This document shows, piece after piece, positions 60,745-64,000 of a DNA stretch of 64,000 nt. The notes below the pieces were generated by a model. It was not told where the DNA came from. It saw nothing but the letters and a program-made list of their open reading frames with translations, and ran no database searches. The stretch spans positions 5,391,538-5,455,537 of the forward strand of contig CM040742.1 in NCBI GenBank assembly GCA_022829145.1, given 5' to 3'. Position 1 is the stretch's first letter. Every line of letters starts with the position of its first letter. The translations under genes were made by a program, and so were the position numbers. The stretch is from Albula goreensis (lineage: Eukaryota; Chordata; Actinopteri; Albuliformes; Albulidae).

Positions 60745-61240
60745 CTGTTACCTCAGGGTTCACTCTAACTCACCACCTGCCAAGAGATATGGCGCATTCA
60801 TCCCCTCCGCATAAACTTTGTCTTTTATTTCCTGGCCTAATCATCTCCAATCATTCTCACAATGCAATTTCCGCTTTTTCATTGCGTGCAGTTTTGTGCA
60901 TTTAAAAAGTAAATGGCAGCCAATTTCCCCTTATCCACTGGCTGATCCCGAAGCCGGCATTACATTGGGAATGACAATTTTCATTTAAGGATGCCAGGCG
61001 CTCTCCCAATCGCAAATGTAGCTGCAGGGAACATATCCTGTGGAACGGCATACCCAGCTTTAAAGGTAAAAAAGTACAGAAAAAAGGTATGCATGATCTT
61101 TGTGGATCTGAATCGGTGCCGCAGCACTTCTCGCAGGTCAAAAAAGTTTCCTACAAGGGTACCTGTGCACACAATTCCATTTTTGTCTTTTTTTTTCCTG
61201 AGCGTCCATTAAGGCAAATGCAAGCTTAACTGTCAATCCT
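60745..61240. promoter_or_regulatory. CNE-like patch
   Basis: Balanced, unique DNA: CCACTGGCTGATCCCGAAGC, CAATTTTCATTTAAGGATGC, ATCGGTGCCGCAGCACTTC. It has short frames on both strands, none recognisable. Inference from composition. Confidence 0.28.
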
Positions 61241-61244
61241 GCAT

Positions 61245-63355
61245 GGGTTTGCCCCCCTGCATCACGCAAAGGACGCGATACTCGAAAATGTCATGGTCGC
61301 CTCTGACTCGAGAGGGTGGCATCCATGGCTGAGGGATGTCCGCTGGGTTTGGAGCGTATGAATTTGATCAGCTACGCATAATACTTCCTGCTCTTCTCCA
61401 TCTTAAACTCATCCCCTGCAAGAAAAGGAAGACTTGTATATAATTCTGAAGGAGATTATTTGCTCTGAATATAAAGTAATGATAAAATATGGAGCAGTCA
61501 CTCGATATTCAGTGGAAAAAAAAATGATACATTCCGAGGGTCCTGCGAGATCTAATAATGATGCGCTCTCGGGCTCTGTGACAAAAGACCGCCGTCTCCG
61601 ACTCTGAGTCTAATAGACTGCTGGCCACATTGTCAAATGCACGGATCTAAATCAGTGGTTCAGATTTACACATTTCACAGCCCATCCTCCTGATTTGTCA
61701 CAGTTTGCTAAACACTGATTGGCCCTTGAGGAAGCTCACTGAACACGAGTGGCTGCTTTTCCCACGTAAGACGAGGCTGCGGTTTCCATCTTTTTGCGAA
61801 AGCATCGCCCAAATCCCCCCGGCGTGAGCGGCAGTATTTGACTGAGGATATGAACCTCGCAAGATCTGGAGCCGTCACAATCTCGTAATAGCCCTATCTG
61901 AGATTTACAAGGTGTGACCGCTGTAATGACCACAGAGTAGCTATGTTCTCCCAGAGCTCACGTCCCACAGATGAAATATGGTATGAAGGTCAGTAATATT
62001 TTATGGGGAGTTTGAAAAATTGCACCATAACCAACATGATATCACAATCCAATCTGAAGAGGTTTAATAAGCCAGTTATTATTATCTGAGAGGCGTGAAA
62101 GGAAATAAAAAAACCGCAATGATCCACACCTACATGATTTTTAGAAAATGAAAGGTTTGTTTGTAACAAGTTGATTGAATTCATTAACAAATATGGTTTA
62201 TCAAATTTTCTGTTTGGCCTCCATCTCAGGTTTATATTATTAACTTCCATGTCCAATGGAAGTACATTCAGAGGATTAAAAAAAACCTGATGGATGTTGC
62301 TTTTTTCTGTTTTTCTTTTTCCCCGAAAAATTATCATAATATTGATAACAAGTAAATATTCTTAGACTTTGCTATCAACGTCCCACAAGAAGAATCTTTT
62401 TTTTTCCCCCGGCAATTTCTGTATGTAAATGGGAAGCTGACCTGAAAATTCCCCCAAGTGGACTAAATTGGACAGACATTTGGCAGAATGCCAGGCAACC
62501 TTTTAGATCCACCACCAACAAACTACTGCAATTCAAACAGCTCAACAGACCCCTCTACACCAGATAAACTACTCAAAATGGACTGGGATATCAACGGGCT
62601 CTGCTACTGCAGACAGACCTGCATGATTGCTACAGGCAAGTGATAACATTAGATATTGTTGGAATGACATGGGAGCTCCCAAGCCATATTGGTAGACCTT
62701 AGTGGACTGTATAGTATGGTGACATCTGGAATTAACAGTTGGCATTACCACCAATACATAAATAAACAAATAACTTTGAGTCACATTCTACAGGACATGC
62801 ACGTCGCCACCAAACCGCACAGAATGGGTTGATGAGGTCATGGATGAGGTGATACATCAGAACCGATTGCCTTCTATTTAGAACGGCAATAAAGCAACAA
62901 CTGAGGCCCAACGGAAAACTATTAAAGAAATCCACACCGCCCCCTCATAATGGCATAAGAGTTCCCCTAGCATTGACTTTAAACACCTAACCATCACTTT
63001 TTAATGAAAGTAGCAAGGGGAGAGTTGTAAATGAGAGTATGTACGAGCATATATTAGTAACCTATTATAATTGACATTACACAGAAGCACAACAGGGATT
63101 TGAAAAGGGAGGAGTAAGATTGATTAAAGGGAAAGAACGGAAGAAAAAAAATCGTGATTGGGGAGTTGGGAGGGCACTGGGGTAAACACAGAGAGGTCTG
63201 GGAGACAGTGGTGGGAGAGTGGGTAGCTCTTAGATCTTGACAGCCAGTCTGTCTGTGTAGTGATGGACAGGAACGGAATGATGGCTGGATTCCAGATTCA
63301 CTGAGTGCTGTAACTTGCAACCTTGAATAAGTTGTAACGTACTTATGATTTATTT
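61245..63355. other. Mixed DNA, no gene seen
   Basis: 61540-61880 keeps CpGs (AAAGACCGCCGTCTCCGACT, AATCCCCCCGGCGTGAGCGG) and may extend the CNE-like patch to its left. 62460-62960 has the feel of a decayed repeat, but no family could be assigned. Confidence 0.4.
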
Positions 63356-63358
63356 ATA

Positions 63359-63682
63359 CAGCTGACCCTCCCACATCAGGGCTTCCCACATAGCGGCTTC
63401 GATTTTTCGCGGGTCGGCAACAAACAATTAAATGGGAATTTTTTGGGAGCTTTGCGGTGTTGTGCGGGAAACCGCATAGTACTGCTGACAACGTGAGTAG
63501 CAGATTAAACGTAAGAGTAAAGTAAACATAAAAAAGTTTAGTAAGTCATAAATGTATAACATATATGTTTAATATTAATGTATTTTATTGTTTAATACCA
63601 TAAATATACATGTTTTTTACTCAGATTTTCCATATCGCGGGGGACTGAGCCCCTAACCCCTGCGATGTGGAAGAGTCAACTG
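63359..63682. mobile_element. Non-autonomous DNA transposon (MITE), Tigger/pogo-like
   Basis: A 324-bp block flanked by TA on both sides (63357-63358 and 63683-63684). The left end CAGCTGACCCTCCCACATC and the reverse complement of the right end CAGTTGACTCTTCCACATC agree at 16 of 19 positions, and all three differences are transitions. The CAGTTGACCCT-type terminus followed by TTTTTCGCGGG is typical of Tigger/pogo elements of the Tc1/mariner superfamily, which also duplicate TA. The interior is AT-rich and has no open frame, so movement would depend on a transposase encoded elsewhere. The superfamily call is from the termini only. Confidence 0.75.
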
Positions 63683-63684
63683 TA

Positions 63685-64000
63685 CATGCTTTTAATGAAA
63701 TGACTTTTATCCATGTATAAATGTATACATGGATGGTGTTAGCAGAGGTGAGATTAGAGATTAAAGGAGCACTTTTTTTAGTTGCGGGTCAAAGATGTCG
63801 GGCACAGGGCAGGTTAACAATTATTCTTAACCTCAATTCATGATTAAATGTGGATGCTTGCTTTATATTCTATAAATACAACATAGAGAATTCTGCCCCC
63901 ACCAAGACTCATCAACTTAAGACTCATCAACTACAATTTGGATCCAGGCCTTTGTGTAGGTTGGGAAAAAAATATCGTATTGCTCCTCTTCATTGGAAAT
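63685..64000. other. AT-rich DNA, no gene seen
   Basis: Only a small duplication (AAGACTCATCAACTT/AAGACTCATCAACTA near 63904-63931). Confidence 0.6.

Noticed and set aside
1-64000. CRISPR arrays, prokaryotic operons, phage or plasmid features
   Set aside because: No regularly spaced perfect repeats, no dense co-directional genes with ribosome-binding sites, and base composition and repeats are clearly those of an animal genome.
1-64000. Full-length LTR retrotransposon or endogenous retrovirus
   Set aside because: No pair of long direct repeats with TG...CA ends and no protease, reverse transcriptase or integrase motif was seen in any frame.

Overview
The window looks like vertebrate nuclear DNA, most probably from a ray-finned (teleost) fish. 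By eye it is AT-rich, with long AT-rich stretches broken by small CpG-containing islands. It has many GT, AT, TTA and poly-A/poly-T tracts and no long open reading frames. Its clearest mobile elements are Tc1/mariner copies of types common in fish genomes. No prokaryotic operon, CRISPR array, rRNA, tRNA or complete host protein gene could be supported. The longest open frames are about 130-157 codons, match no family I recognise, and are what chance gives in 64 kb.

Layout. 1-16.5 kb is mostly unique, AT-rich intergenic or intronic DNA with a G-rich quadruplex-like tract (2950-2983), a possible dispersed repeat (6.07-6.48 kb) and several patches that read like conserved non-coding elements (CNEs). 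The strongest of these are at 9.3-9.8 and 10.4-10.8 kb. 16.5-20 kb holds suspected old transposon debris, including a 5'-truncated Tc1 copy ending in a recognisable terminal repeat at 19904. 20-26.2 kb is ordinary AT-rich DNA with microsatellites. 26688-28311 is a full-length Tc1 element with about 215-bp inverted repeats, a TA duplication and a transposase broken by frameshifts. 28.7-31.8 kb is a repeat-rich block: a duplicated segment, one copy of which seems split by a hAT-like insert, and a degenerate tandem array.

32-64 kb is again gene-poor. It contains a candidate 3'-terminal exon (40199-40331), a perfect 14-bp-stem hairpin at 42551-42581, microsatellites, a cluster of CNE-like patches (38.1-39.0, 49.65-49.98, 52.1-52.6, 53.6-53.8, 59.55-59.94 and 60.7-61.2 kb) and a 324-bp Tigger/pogo-like MITE at 63359-63682.

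Overall interpretation (inference): a gene desert or very large intron of the kind that flanks developmental regulators, in which selection probably acts on dispersed regulatory sequence rather than on protein genes. The sequence alone cannot identify the neighbouring gene. I found no undescribed multi-gene system. The observations most worth testing are the nested repeat history at 28.9-31.8 kb, the CNE-like patches and the exon candidate at 40.2 kb.
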